A DNA stretch of 64,000 nt from Furcasterigmium furcatum (lineage: Eukaryota > Ascomycota > Sordariomycetes > Glomerellales > Plectosphaerellaceae), in contig BCIA01000006.1 of NCBI GenBank assembly GCA_001599815.1, forward strand, positions 4,962,961-5,026,960, written 5' to 3'. The stretch's first letter is position 1. Every line of letters begins with the position of its first letter. This document shows positions 45,043-57,492 of the stretch, in pieces. The translations under genes were made by a program, and so were the position numbers. Below the pieces are notes generated by a model. The model made no database searches, was not told the DNA's origin, and worked only from the letters and a program-made list of their open reading frames with translations.

Positions 45043-47140
45043 TCAGTCCATGTAACCCATGTGGTCGGCTCTGACCCCCATGACGAGCCCCATATCCCCT
45101 GCGTGCATCGTCTGCATGGCAGCTTGCAAGTTGGGCATTGAGCGAGCCATGGCCAGGTGTGACGTGTCCGGGACGCCTGGAGCCCCGTTCTGGAGCATGT
45201 ATTGCTGCTGTCCGCCATCCCTCCGCTGGTGCTGCAGCGGGCCCCGTGTCCGCGGAACATCAAGAGGTGTGAGCCGGTGGTGCAGGTGGGGAGCCTTCGT
45301 CGGCGGCGTGTCCAGCATGGCGAAGCTGTCGTCCTGGTCCATCTCAGCGTCGACATCAACCTCCACACCCACGTCCACGTCCACATCTCCGTCGGCATCT
45401 CCCTCGTCGTCCATCTCGGCATCTCCATCGGCGTCCCCATCGGCATCGCCGTCCGCATCCTGTTCACTGGACTGAACCGACGATGGCCCGGTTGTCAAGC
45501 TGCCACCATGGTCGCTCATCCCAGTTGTGCTCGTGTTGGTCGACCGACGTTGAAGCTGCGTTGCTTGAGGTGTTGGTGGGTGCTGCACCTGCATCTTAGG
45601 TGCCTGTGCTTGTTGCTGCTGCTGCTGCAGAGGTGTTGGCGTCGGGGTTTGGTCGAGGGGTCGCTGGGCGCCCATTCCAACAGATGAGGCGCGGCTATTT
45701 GTGATGACCGTCTTCCAGCGTTCGATGGAGCGGCTGACGACGTCGCCAAGGTCCAAGTCGCGGTCCTCCATGTTAACGCCACCTCGGCCCCCCTTCACGC
45801 TCACGCGTAGGATGTGATTGACCAAATCAGAGTCGATGGGAATTGTTGATGGCGCCATGAGCTTGAACTCACGGGGTTGCTGCCAGCGATTGAGCTGCTC
45901 GATCTGGCTCTTTAAGCTGGACACCTCCTGTTGCAGCTTGTGTTGTGTAGCCTTCAGGGTGTCCGTCTCCTTCTGTCGCCGGCCGACTCCCCTGGCGAGC
46001 TCCAGCACCCATAGCTCGTTTCGCCTGTGCTCAGGTAGGGAGTCCCAGACCATATATGCTGATTGCAGGTGTTCCTTGACCTGTTTTTCGAGGGTCTCGG
46101 CGTACTTCTCAGCCTTCTTGACAGCATCCCGGGCATTCGAAAAAGGCCCCTCCTTGGGCGGATAGACGAGTTCCTCTATGGACGCGGTTGTTGCGGTGGC
46201 GCAGGTCACCTTCCACTGCGCGAACTCCTCCTCAAAAAAAGCCTGCAGTGCTTCAAATTCGCGCCCTCCAGGGAACTGGACCGACCATGACGTCGATGTG
46301 GGATGTTGCGTGGAGGAATACAGGGTCGGCGGGGACTGGAGACACTGCAATGTCAGAGCTGGGAAGTCGAGAGCAAGAGGGTCGAAGTCGAACGGCATCG
46401 ATTTGCTCTCGATTTGTACCCTATCATGTCACAGTCAGTGCTGGAACGGGCATGACGGCGCTGGCGGCCAGGCTTCCGGGGCAAGCATACCTAGCTGCGC
46501 GCCACGAGCTGAGCACCTCTCGCAGTGCCAGCTCGGCGGCCCTAGCCGTGTCCATGGTGTCTGTGAGCCTCTGCTTGACGTCAAGCTGTGCCTTTTGCAG
46601 CATCTGCCGGCTCACTTGTCTTTGGAGACCAGGGCGCTTGGCAGGTTCTTGCACAGATTCTGCTTCGGGAGTCTGAGGGGCCTCGGACGTCCTCTGCGAG
46701 ATGCCACTGAGGACCCCCGTCGCTTCGAAGCCTGGGGAGAAAGGCCACTTATTCAGCTTGGAGTCGACCGCATATTCGCCATCTTTTGGCAGGCTGGGAG
46801 ACTTGTGGGACTCGGCCACCTTGGCCGTGGGTTTCCTAGCGGTCGACTTCCTCTGGCCTGCCGTGGGAGTGCCCACAGGCGTAGAGACGCTTCTGAGGGA
46901 GGTCATGGAGGGGCGCTTCGAGGTCATCTGGCGTCGGGTGATGTTGCCCCGCAGCCGCCTGATCTCGTCCACATCATGGATGCCATCGGGGGCTCTAGGG
47001 TTGTTGGGTCGGATCCATAGGTCGAGATGTCGTCCGAGAGAGGAGGAAGTGAAGGACTGCCCGCAGTAGGGGCAATTCTTGTTTTTGGGAGCAAAGTATT
47101 TTGGAGTTTTGTTGCCACCGTCCGGCACGGGTTCGGCCAT
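45043..47140 (-). CDS. zinc-finger, coiled-coil protein with acidic Asp repeats, unknown function
   Basis: Minus-strand exons 47140-46491 and 46420-45043 give 675 aa. Near the N-terminus (residues 23-38) is a C2H-type finger, NCPYCGQSFTSSSLGRHLDL, followed by HDVDEIRRLRGNITRRQ, a motif I associate with uncharacterised Pezizomycotina proteins. A Lys/Arg/Thr-rich linker follows. The middle contains an ordered-looking segment (FFEEEFAQWKVTCA; DSLPEHRRNELWVLELARGV) and a coiled coil (TQHKLQQEVSSLKSQIEQLNRW). After a polyglutamine run come acidic repeats of DADGD and DVDVD units. The C-terminus is Met/Gln-rich. It is likely nuclear; function unknown. Splicing at 46421-46490 joins the two halves in frame. 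Confidence 0.75.
45351..45469 (-). repeat. in-frame acidic repeat tract (DADGD / DVDVD)
   Basis: Degenerate 6-12 bp units encode about 38 residues with Asp/Glu alternating with Ala, Gly or Val. This is low-complexity, and the length is probably variable between strains. Confidence 0.75.
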
Positions 47141-50062
47141 GCTTGGCTGCTGTCCGGCAATTGGGGGCTCGGATCGATGTGAATAGAGGAGATTGGTACA
47201 AGTGTCGTTCTAGAGCTTAACGTGGGTTGCTGAAGAACGGGTGGAGCAGACAGGTCCCGGAGGATGGACTCGGCGAGGTCATAGGTAGAGATCGTGTGTG
47301 GGAGGAAAGAATGTCGGTGGTCCAATGGACGCAATGGGTAAACGAATGTCGGGGGTGTGATTGTGGTATCAAGGAGAGGAAGGTTTGGCAAGCATTGAAA
47401 TTAGTCTGGCTGTGCTGCGGCCTGGGATCGCGATTCGGTGTCGAGTCTCGATCGTCGACAAGGGCGGGCAGGATCAGGGAGATCAGATCTCGCTGGCCGT
47501 CAGTCAGGAGGTCGACCGTGATCCGTGGGTTGCCCGTCTCGCCATCAGCTTGTCGGCAGGAAAGGGCAGACAGGACTGTCTGGAAACCAACAAGAAGTGA
47601 CAATGGGGGAGGGGGGAGGAAGGAGAAGTGAATGGAAGAATGACGGGCTGGAGGTGGTCGAGAAAGGGGAAGGAGAGGAGGTGAAGCAGAGCAGTACAGC
47701 AGTAAAATGTCATCCAGCAGCTTTAATTATCGCAGGGCCTGGGTTTTTAGCGGCAGGGGTGCCCACCCAGCCTGCATGATAAGTACTGCCAAAGTAGAGC
47801 GCCCCCTCGTGTCTGCGGTTGAGCGGCTGCGATAACGGAAAAAAGATACCTCGACCTGGAGCCGAGAAACCTGCACTCGGAAATCTCCCCCCTTTCCCCC
47901 GCTCCTACCCCTGACCAGCTCTCAGCACGGACTGGAGCTAGGGCCATCCTTCCAGGTGTTTTAGTGGCGGAATGCCGCTGTGGGCGACCACTTAGGGGTT
48001 CTAAATACGCCCAAAGCCCCCTACTACTCGGGAAGCCCGTCGTGGACGGGCTCGTGGGTTGGGTGGTCTGACTGACCGCAGCGCCGGGAGCGCCCTAAAT
48101 GATGAGATGGGGAGTAATTATGAGTAAGTACTTGCCAGATTTCAAGTACCGAGCAGAGAAGCATCACGTACAGAAACACGCAAACAACTGTGAGCTGGGG
48201 TATTTGTTTCACGCAGCCAGCGCTCCCGCCCATTGCCGAAGGATGATGATCAGTGAGGGGACCGACCGGACCGGACCACACCCACCAGCACCACCGTCAC
48301 CCACGGCGCGCGGTGTTCATGATCTTCCGCTAGCAAGCAACCGCTAGAAACGTTCTGATGGGGGGTACGGCGCTTGTACCTGGCCTAGGCCAACTAGCGC
48401 CCCTAGCGACTTGGCTAAGTACACATCAGGCTATCAACCATCAGCCCAGCCACAAGCCGCCATCGTGGCCCCTATCAAGCATCATGGAACCTGCGGCAGA
48501 CGGACGCATCTTTCACCTGGACTCTGCGCTCGGGAGATGAGCGCCCGCCCAAGACTGACTGCATGCGCGGGCGAGCTGCAAGGACGGAGGAGAGCCTGGA
48601 CGACCAGCCAGCCCGGTCCTGTCCAGGGGCGAGGATGAACCCCGGATGCTGGCCTGACCATGACCAGGGGTCGAACACATCTCCTTTGCTTGGCCCACTA
48701 TAATAACTGTCCGATTCAGCCTTCTTCTCGATCAGGGGCAGACAATGGCTGATCATCCCGTCTGACCGTCTGAGAGCCGCCGCGGGAGTTTTCCCCGTTC
48801 TTGGGAGATCGGATCTGACTGTGCTGCCTGCATGGCTTCATGAAACATTTGTGACAGAGGCACATGGGAGAGCCTCCTCGGGGGGCGTAACACAGCATGG
48901 CTTGATTGACTCGCAGTACTTTCTGGCAGGTACTTAGGTAGTAGGCAGCCCGAGAGAAAAGGGGGGCGTCAATCACCTGTCAACGGCCGGCTCAACTCCC
49001 GGCCGCGCGCCCCTTTTCCAATCCATCCATCCAACCCATCCGGGCCGACACCTCATCTCAGCGCGCAGGCCCCTTGCCGCGTCAAGAGTCCGTCCGGCTC
49101 TGCCAGCTTGGCGCGCCGCGAATCTCACCACCCTGGGCTCCGGCAATTTCATGCCCTCCCGCGAGAAACGCCGGGTCTGTGCTGCCCATCCTCGCCCCCG
49201 TCTGTCACTTTGGCCACTCTCAGAAAAAGCCTATTCAGGCTCCCGGCAGTGGCAAATATTACCAGATACCATCTCGATCTCACAGACTCGCTGGAGAGCA
49301 TTGACCTCGCGCCAATCGCCAATCCAGCCTCTGCCGGAACGTGCGCCGTCCTCTTGACAGATTAGCGAACACGTCCCGTCACCTTTCACATGGGCGCGGC
49401 GCCGCCCATCCCAATCCAAGTAGAACCCCCGAGCCGCCTGCAGCATATGCGGGCAGGCATAAATAACTCTGCTATCATCGCTACGATACTCCCAATGCTA
49501 TATGCCGTTGGCGGTAATACTGTATTGAGATGGGCCCCCGGGTGCCGCCAGCCCCTTTCTCTCTGCAGCCCTCATTTACGCTGCTGCACCACATGCATAC
49601 TCATGTGCAGGTTCGAGGTCGCCGACTCAGCCTGCAGCCGCGGATGGCGAGCCGGTTGCCTCCTCCCACCATCAAGACATTCCAGCACTCTGGTTCGGGT
49701 GCCTCTCATCCGGTTAGCCTCATTATCAGCTCGCCGCACGATGTCCGGGGGAAATTGACAGGACGGGAGCCACCCCGAAAGCGACACCCCCTTTTCAGTC
49801 CAGCAGCGAGCGAACAGTTTTCCTCCCGCGGCGGTAGCTGTCCCGTATATGCAGCCGCCGGCGCGCCAGACTCACATGGGATGTGAATCAGTCTCGCGCT
49901 TTCACTTCTTTTTCCGCCTCTCCTCGTGGCGAATGGTGTGTTGCAGACGAAATGATACCAAGACATGATCCTCCTGCGCCGGAGGGTAACGTGAAATCTG
50001 GTCAAAATCAAGCAGCCAATACGACCTGTATTCGGGATGCTCGCGTGCTTCCTCTAGGCGGT
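47141..50062. other. 2.9 kb gene-poor region
   Basis: The longest non-coding stretch in the window. It contains the promoter and leader of the zinc-finger gene (47141-47700, C/T-rich on the minus strand) and the 3' region of TRAPPC11. Between them, short frames on both strands (such as 49108-49365 and 49530-49886) show no start context, bias or domain. C/A-rich tracts occur around 49000-49200. No tRNA, 5S RNA or transposon signature recognised; a non-coding RNA cannot be excluded. Confidence 0.5.
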
Positions 50063-53000
50063 CTACTCCTCCTTCTCCTCGTCCTCCTCCTCTTCCTGCT
50101 GCTCCTCATCAGGCGGGATCCAAACAAGTAGCCCTTCCTTATCGATCTTCATCCCCTCCGTTGGTATGATCCTCAGAACCTTCTGGAAGTACTTGTCCCG
50201 CACCACAAGATTCGGGCGCACGTAAACTCCTCGCCGGAACGGCAGCAGACGGTATGTCGAGGCACGCCTGCTCACGGGGAGCACATGCAGCGTCGTTTGC
50301 TTGGGCCCCGAGAACCCAAACTCCTCGCTCGCCTCCATGCTCAACCCGAATGTCAGGAAATGACTCGAGGCGTTTTCTATGGTTACATTGAGGTCTAGGA
50401 GCCCCGTCTTGGGGTCCGTGGCGGATACCGAGGCAAGCACACGCGGCTCCGTGCCGAGCACAATGGCCCGCGGGACGGGCATGCTTGTGATGTTTACGGG
50501 CGACGAGGGGTCCGCGTTGGCACGTCTCCACTTGAGCACGAAAGCCACATCCAACGAGGCCGGGCCACGGTCGTCGAGGGTCAGCTTCTGAACGACGAGG
50601 TCGAACCTCACCTCCTGAATTGACTTGGGCGGAATGACCTGTCCGTCCAGAGGGAGCGCTGGTCGGCTGGTCGAGGTGCAGCGGGCGCTCGGCTGGCAGG
50701 CCAGCGCCTTGGCTTCCATGTCGACGACCTGCAAGTCCTCTGACGCGAAGGATGCATAGTGGCATACTAGACACCATCGCTGCGCCAGCCCCCGTGGGTG
50801 CGCCGCGACCTCGTCTCGATCGGACAAATCGGAAGTTCCCTCGTAGTCGAAGAGGCTGGGCCAGGGGTCGGAATGCAACCGCGGAACAATGTCGTAATTT
50901 GCCTCGAATGGGTTCACGACGTTAATCTGGAAGGTCATGACTTGCATAATGGGTGTGGCTGGATCTGAGACGAGGTGATATGCAACACGTGCAGTAACGT
51001 CGTATGTGGCTGGGGCGTCTGCGGGATCCAGCTTCAGCGTCACCTGAGTCGACTGCGACGTCGGCAGGAGGTCGAGAGCGAGGTTCGTCAGTCTGGACTC
51101 TTCGGGGGCAGCCTCTGCGGTCCGCTCGGAGCCTCCCTTGACCAGAGCACGCAGTGCTGGTACTTTCTCTCCAAATACATGGAGCTCCAGCTTTGCCGTA
51201 GCGTCTGTGTCCTCGGCGTTGAGGATATCCAACAAGAGCTCAATCGGTTCATTGGTGTAGTACTGCTCGAGGACATTGACGTGCCTGATTTCGATCTTGG
51301 GCGGTTTTGGCTGGACCTGAATCGCGTGAGAGCTCAGTCTGGGAATGCGTCGTTTCGACAACGACGGCCCGAACCAAACATCGGCCTCATTCGCCTCCCG
51401 AAAGTTGATGGTGTATGTGAGGGAGTAATCTGCAACATCAAAGAGAAGGTCTACCGAGGTGGCACGGGCTTGCCCAGGCTCGCGCAGCGGAATGGCCAGT
51501 TCGTAAACAACCGTATGACCGGGCTTCAAGACCAAAGAAGCGTTGCCTTGCAGGACTGACCGGGGTTCTTGTTCTTGTCCATCAGAGTCTTCGTCCTCAG
51601 CCTGCAGTGTCTCCGTCAGTGGCACCGCGGATAGGCTCACATTGCCTTTGGTTGTCTCGACGATTGTGGTTTCAGACGCCATCTGATGATCCAATGTGAT
51701 GGTCTTCAGAGCGCCTGCAAAGGCGAGCCGCAGTCCGTTCAGAGTCACTGGAGGGGTATCTGGAAAAGCATCCGAGCAGAGAGCGAGTTGCGCCTGGCAC
51801 GTCTCTCCTGCCTTGCCTTCCTCGGTTTTGAATACGAAGGAGGCCGAGACGAAGGATGCAATGCTGTCATCGCTGATCGAGATGTTCGGTTTTGACGCAG
51901 TTTCGACACCTTCTAGCGACTTGACCAGGTCATAGTGCCACTGAGGCCTTCGAGTGAATTCTGAGAACGTGTCAGTGATGTTTCATATGGTAGATCAAGG
52001 GAGTCACGCATACGTCTGTTGAGAAGCGTCCAGTCGATGGATGCAACCAGATCCCCGGCCCCGACTTCCGCGGCAGCTGCTCTCAAGAGCCAAGCCAGAT
52101 CTTCGGCAATATCAGCCCACCCCTCAGCTCTAAAGGATGCTTCGACCCAAGAAGGCTTGAGCAGCTCCACGATGTCGTCCCAAGCCTCCACTCGAGCCAT
52201 TTCCTTAGCACAATCCAGGGCCAGTTCGGCCGAGGACCTCAGTTGCTTACGAGCCTGGAACTCTGACCTCGCAGCTTTGAGGCAGTCGATGATCAGCTGG
52301 CCGTGGTTTGTTCCCTCGCCTTCTAACGGCAGCTCCTCATGAGCTTCCGGGCAAAGGTATGTATCATATGTGTACGCCTTGCTCGCCACAACCGAAGCTG
52401 GCGATGAACCAGGAGGTCTCCGGTGCTCTTCAGAAATCGCGAGGGCCAATGCACGGCGCCGTGCCTGATGGCGAGCAGCATTGCGATACCAATATCCCGG
52501 ATGGTGCAGCAGTTCCCAGGGCTGGAGGCGCTCGCCCATGATGAGCTTCTCGGGCGGAACGTAGATGGCGCCCGTTGACGGGGCCAATGCTGGCAGAGCT
52601 GCCTTTTCGATGAGTGTCGCCATGACGACGGCCCATCTTGCTTCCCAGGCTTGCCAGCCGTAGTTGTTGGTGCCGCGGCCTCGTCGATCCACGAAATCGC
52701 CGACCCGCTCTCGGTGAGCACGCCATCTCCTCACAGCTAACGTAGTCTGGCCAATCCATAACGAGCATCGAATTGACCGAATGGCGATAATGTCAGTGAG
52801 CAGACGGGCCTCATTCCATCTAGGGCTCCAGCTAGGAAGAATGTCCAGCACATCCTCGCTAAGGATGCCTTCATAGGCTTGATCGTAAGAGCGCAACGCA
52901 GTGTCCATCTCATGGCGAAACTCTGCAGAGATGGCGGCCTTGAAGTCATAGCGGACGTTCCAGTCTTGCACAGACAGCGTCTGTGACGTGCCTGTGGTAG

Positions 53001-53885
53001 GAGGAACCGTGGGCTGCGGGACGATGCCTCGGTTGCGCTTTTTCCTAGCATGGCGTCCGATGTCCCTGTAGTACTCCGTCGCCTGGGTGTACACTGTTGT
53101 CAGGATACTATCCGCTGTCTGCTCCAGCTCCTTCACAGAATCCTGCTTGGGCACATAAAAGAACGACTTTGGATCCAGGCCGGTTCCCCTACGGATGTTC
53201 TCAAGCCTCTCCTGTACGCCGTCCGACAGCGACAAAGTTGAAGCCGCGCCGTCGCTAATCAGCATGATCATCAGTCGGGTCCTGTAACCAGAGTTACTCA
53301 GGGCCTGCCTGAGGTTGTTGATGTCTGTCTTCAGCTGGATGTCATGGAGCGTGGCCAAGGCCGAGTCGGACGTCAGGGCGTAGAAGCACAGGTATATGCT
53401 TGGGACAAGTTCCTGGTGCTTTCGGATCCACTGGGCATTGATGAGACCATCGGGATACAGCGGCGAGATGGGGCTCAGGGGAGAAAAGGGTGAGTGGAGG
53501 AGAGGGGGGAATTCAGAAGGCTCGACAGTGTCAGGAAGCCTAGCTCGACGCGGAGGGAGGGCCAGAGACTAGAAGCGTCGTCAGAGGATGGCCTCAGGGG
53601 GAGGGCTGGGAGATTTACCCGGCCAGTAACTGTCACTCTGAACTTGTACGGCTTGTCATCCTCCTGCGGGCTCCATGGCAGGTCTCGGGCATCCTGACGC
53701 TGAAGATACAGCTTCCAGGTATTTGCGTCTTCGGTTTCGAGGCTCGGAAGCTCTGAGTGGATGAGGATGCGCTGCTCGTTGAGCTCGGGATCGAGGGGTA
53801 GTTGGTCGGGAACGTCAGGCGTCAGGCCTGCAACGACAATGTAGGGGAGGTTGAGGTCCAGACTCCCAGCTGGATAGCCGTCCAT
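50063..53885 (-). CDS. TRAPPC11: TRAPP complex subunit 11 (foie-gras/Gryzun) homologue
   Basis: Minus-strand exons 53885-53619, 53568-52014 and 51960-50063 give 1239 aa. It is a subunit of the metazoan/fungal-type TRAPP tethering complex, acting in ER-Golgi traffic and autophagy; Saccharomyces lacks it. The N-terminal MDGYPAGSLDLNLPYIVVAG leads to FPPLLHSPFSPLSPISPLYP and WIRKHQELVPSIYLCFYAL. The foie-gras domain then includes LKTDINNLRQAL, SKSFFYVPKQ-like sequence, WNVRYDFKAAISAEFR and NNYGWQAWEARWAVVMATL. The C-terminal half is the beta-rich Gryzun region (PPKIEIRHVNVLEQYYTNEPIE; YVRPNLVVRDKYFQKVLRI), ending in a Glu-rich tail. The first intron (53569-53618) is needed to reach the PPLLHSP frame; the second (51961-52013) joins LLNR to QFTRRPQWHYDLVKSLEG. 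Confidence 0.9.
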
Positions 53886-54697
53886 TGTTGCGCCGAGGTG
53901 TACTGCGCATGGAGGATGTTCGAACTTCACGGAGCAGGACTGTATTCGATCGCAGGGGGCAACGTATGAACTGGAACTTGCTATGCGCCGGTTAGGACTG
54001 GTGCCGATTGGGCGGAGCATGGACTGGGGACGTACCGAGACTGTCTATGAGTGCATGGTGCCCGCAGAAACGACTGACTGGGCGAATCTCGAGTCCTCAG
54101 CGCGCTGGAAATGTATATACGGCTCTGAGAGTCTTGTAGAGGAGAGCGAGTGCGGGCTCCAAAGCGACAGCCCACCATAGAGTGGAGGATGAGTCGGCAG
54201 CAGCCATGCGGGCCGTTTGCTGGACGGGAGCTTGGGGAGCTCCAAGACTGCCTTAGGTAATCGCCGAAGTTTGGTGAGCGGGTGACGGCACATTGGCGGG
54301 ATCGGAAAAATGGGCTCGGCACAGAGAGGCTTCTGAATGGTCAGTGTTTCCATGCGGTCATGGGGTTTGTGAGCTCAGGAACAGCCTCGCCCGGCAGCCA
54401 CTTGCAGCCGAAGCGCAGACTCCTCCTCCCGCCTCGTCTTCCCCGTCCAATGCGCCCGCGCAGACCTTGACACTCTGATCGCGTCAGCCGACATCCTCGC
54501 CCTCTCCTCCGCCCACCGGGAAAGACGTGTTCAATACCCTGTTCCTTCTTTCCAACAGATCCTCAGATTACTGTCTTCACACTCCTGCCGCCGCCGCCAA
54601 GGGCCGCTGTTCCTTGCGACCCGCCGCGTCGCTCAGATTCCCAGTCCCTCGTTCCCAACAACGACGACGACAACGAACCCCCTTGATCCCGGAAACG
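53886..54697. promoter_or_regulatory. divergent promoter, TRAPPC11 / RXT2
   Basis: About 810 bp between two head-to-head housekeeping genes, ending in a C/T-rich leader before RXT2. Short frames here (for example 54045-54353 minus) are unlikely to be coding, although a short upstream TRAPPC11 exon cannot be excluded. Confidence 0.5.
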
Positions 54698-56325
54698 ATG
54701 GCGAGCCAGCAAGTCTTGTTCGGCGAGACCGTCGCCGCCATGAAAAAGGCTTTGAAGAGGACCGCATATGGTGGGAGTCGCTGCGTTGACACCGTGCTGT
54801 CGCAAGCTAACCGCCCGCCTTTCCAGAGTCCGATTCCGACAATGAGATCGAACACTACACCAACCGTGGCAACAAGCTGAAGAAACGATCCCGATTCGCA
54901 CACCAAGGCCGATTGATCCCTCCGTCTGGCCCAGAAGTATACAGAGAGGTAAGCTTGCCAACGCCCGTCTTCTCAATTCTCGACCCCTCCCGCCCACAGA
55001 CAGCGAACTGACTGTGCCTCCTTCCAGGGTGTCGAGTACGCTGGACAGCACCGCACCATCATCAGCCGTAACCCGCCAGTCGTCGACGACGAAGGATTCG
55101 AGATTGACAGCGAGGACGACGACGACGACGAACGGGTACAGGACGCCATTGCCTCCGCTGCGGAGCTCAACCCATATGCCAACATTCGTCTGGAGCGTAA
55201 GTAACAGCCCTTACGGGTTCTATTGACCGCGCTGAGGATACTGACACCCGGGTCACAGAACTACTTGCTCCACTGACCGCCTCCACCGACCTCCCAACGC
55301 ACAGCACCCTGTCGAAACCGTTCACATCCGAGACCCTGACAAACCTCGCAGACCAAAGCTGCGAGGTTATGCGAAAGGAGAATCGATCCCTGTGGCGCAT
55401 TCGACATCTTTTTACGAGGCTCACTGGTGACCATACTTGGGCGCCTTGTGAGATGATGCTTGGCCCGAACGATATCGACCTCTTCTCAGACGCAGTGTTC
55501 GACCGGAAAGATGCCAACACGGGTGAGGATGGCCAGGCAGATGCCTCCCGAGTCAATGGAGAGTCTCACAAAGCCACGCCTCAGGTAGGCGTCTCTCAGA
55601 ACGGGGCTTCTGGCGATACGACGGCTTCGGCCCAGACGGGCGACGAAGACGTTTCAATGGAAGGTGCACAAACCAACGGCAACACAAAGCCTAGCACGGC
55701 CAACCCTCAGACAGAGGCCGAGCGGCCTGGTGATCAGCAAAAGAAAGACAAGACTACTTCGTCCGAGACGAAAACGAATGGGGAGAGCGCAGAAGACCCG
55801 GATACAACGACGCCCAAGAAAGATCAATCAGGAAAGGAGCCAGAGAACGAGCACGAGGACGAGGATACCGAGATGCAAGACGACGAAAATGACCAAGACA
55901 AAGTCAAAACCTCGGCCTTGAATGGCGACAACGCCGGCTCGACAGTCACACAACTCGTGGATGACATCTTCATCCATCCGATTTTCCACCCACCACCCAA
56001 CGCTGAATCCGACCGGGGTGGCCTCTCGGAAGGCGAGGCAGAGGAAATGCGACGGCTTGTTGCTCTCTACGTGCAAAAGCAGGAGGAGGTATGCCGGGGT
56101 GCCCACAAGCTACACGAGGGTCTCTTAAAAGCCGAACGTCTCCGAAACACGGTGCTCAAGTGGTCCAAGTTCGAGGCTCATTGTGGTCCAAACCGCGAGC
56201 TTTCCGATGGCGAGGATTGGTACGACAAGGAGGAATGGGGTTTGGCGGAAGACCTGAAGAAGGGCCAAGACGAGGAGGAGGAAGACACAGGCACCGCGAC
56301 GAAGAAGACCCGGAATCGACGGTGA
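54698..56325 (+). CDS. RXT2: Rxt2-like subunit of the Rpd3L histone deacetylase complex
   Basis: Exons 54698-54770, 54827-54948, 55028-55196 and 55259-56325 give 476 aa. The RXT2_N domain is clear at about residues 25-90: ESDSDNEIEHYTNRGNKLKK, RFAHQGRL, then GVEYAGQHRTIISRNPPVVD. Later RKENRSLWRIRHLFTRLTGD and a C-terminal VRLVALYVQKQEEVCRG-like helix region fit the family. A disordered, acidic Thr/Asn/Gln-rich section separates them. In yeast Rxt2 is a structural subunit of the large Rpd3 complex in the nucleus, affecting chromatin and stress genes. Each of the three introns is required to join the conserved N-terminal blocks, and the first has a GTGGGA donor. Confidence 0.92.
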
Positions 56326-56724
56326 ACACGGGCTGCTTGCAGCACGGACGACGGACACTTGGGCGAATTTCTCATCATGGAAGCGTGGCGTTATCGGAAC
56401 AACTGTAGAAGAGGCAGGCAGTCTCAATTGCATTGGATCATTTGGATTTTGGTTACATTTAAATGTCGACAATCCAGTATCACAAGCCGATACTGGCCGG
56501 AGGGATGACGATGACGCTTTGGCCACGTGAAGAGGGTCCCCCAGGCAAAAGAGTGGGGACCAGAGCTCTCCTCCCTCCAACAACACCCCGGCCGTTGGCG
56601 TCGATTAACCGAGAGAGCCATCAACTCTCGACAATCTCTCGCACACAGACAGCATCATCAATTGGTTTCTCGACCTCACTCTACCCGTAGGATCTCTTCA
56701 CACGCATTATACCTCACTCGCATC
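56326..56724 (+). other. intergenic region, RXT2 3' end and OPI3 promoter
   Basis: About 400 bp between two same-direction genes. The last 120 bp form a C/A-rich leader. No distinct site assigned. Confidence 0.5.
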
Positions 56725-57492
56725 ATGGCTCCCGCTCCCGTCAGCGCTCAGCTGGTCGACTTCGACCAGAAGAGTCTCCTCAGTACGTCATTTTCGACCC
56801 CAACTTCCCCATCTCCACAGGCACGAGGGCAGGGAGCTTTGACCTTGACCTTGATCGTGGTCTTGGACTTCAGGTTGGACTTGGAGGCAGCCTAGGTAGC
56901 TAACGGGCTCTCGATTCCAGTCTCTGCGGCCTCCATCGCCTTCAACCCGCTCTTCTGGAACATCGTCGCCCGTCAGGAGTACAACAACAAGCTCCTGACC
57001 AAGCTGTTCGGAGGACGCTCCCAGACTGCCTGCTACGCCCTCGCCCTGACCATCTTCTCCCTGGGCCTGTTCCGCGACTTCCTTTACGAGCGTGCCCTCC
57101 GCCACCAGCCGACGCATCCCCTCCTCGACACTGACGCCTTTACATACGCCGGTTATGCCCTTATTGCCGCCGGCAATGTCCTCGTGATCACCTCGACTCT
57201 GCGCCTGGGCATCACCGGCACCTTCCTGGGCGACTACTTCGGCATCCTGATGGACAGCATCGTGACCGGCTTCCCCTTCAACGTCACCAGCGCCCCCATG
57301 TACAATGGCTCGACCATGAGCTTCCTCGGCGCCGCCCTCATCTACGGCAAGCCTGCCGGTATCCTCATATCCGCCTGGGTCTTCATCGTCTACACCATCG
57401 CCCTGACCTACGAAAACCCCTTCACGGCCGAGATCTATGCCAAGCGTGACCGCGAGAGGGCCGCTGGCAAGGACACCAAGAAGGCCCGGTAA
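56725..57492 (+). CDS. OPI3: phospholipid methyltransferase Opi3 (PEM2-type)
   Basis: Exons 56725-56782 and 56921-57492 give 209 aa, close to yeast Opi3 (about 206). It carries out the last two SAM-dependent methylations from phosphatidyl-monomethylethanolamine to phosphatidylcholine in the ER membrane. Motifs: AFNPLFWNIVARQEY at the N-terminus, RLGITGTFLGDYFGIL (SAM-binding region) and FNVTSAPMYNGSTMSF, a final helix AGILISAWVFIVYTIAL, then NPFTAEIYAKR and a lysine-rich end (KDTKKAR) that could act as an ER-retention signal. The 138 bp intron is about twice the local norm; the exon 1 junction completes Ile20 (LLISAASIAFNP). Confidence 0.94.
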
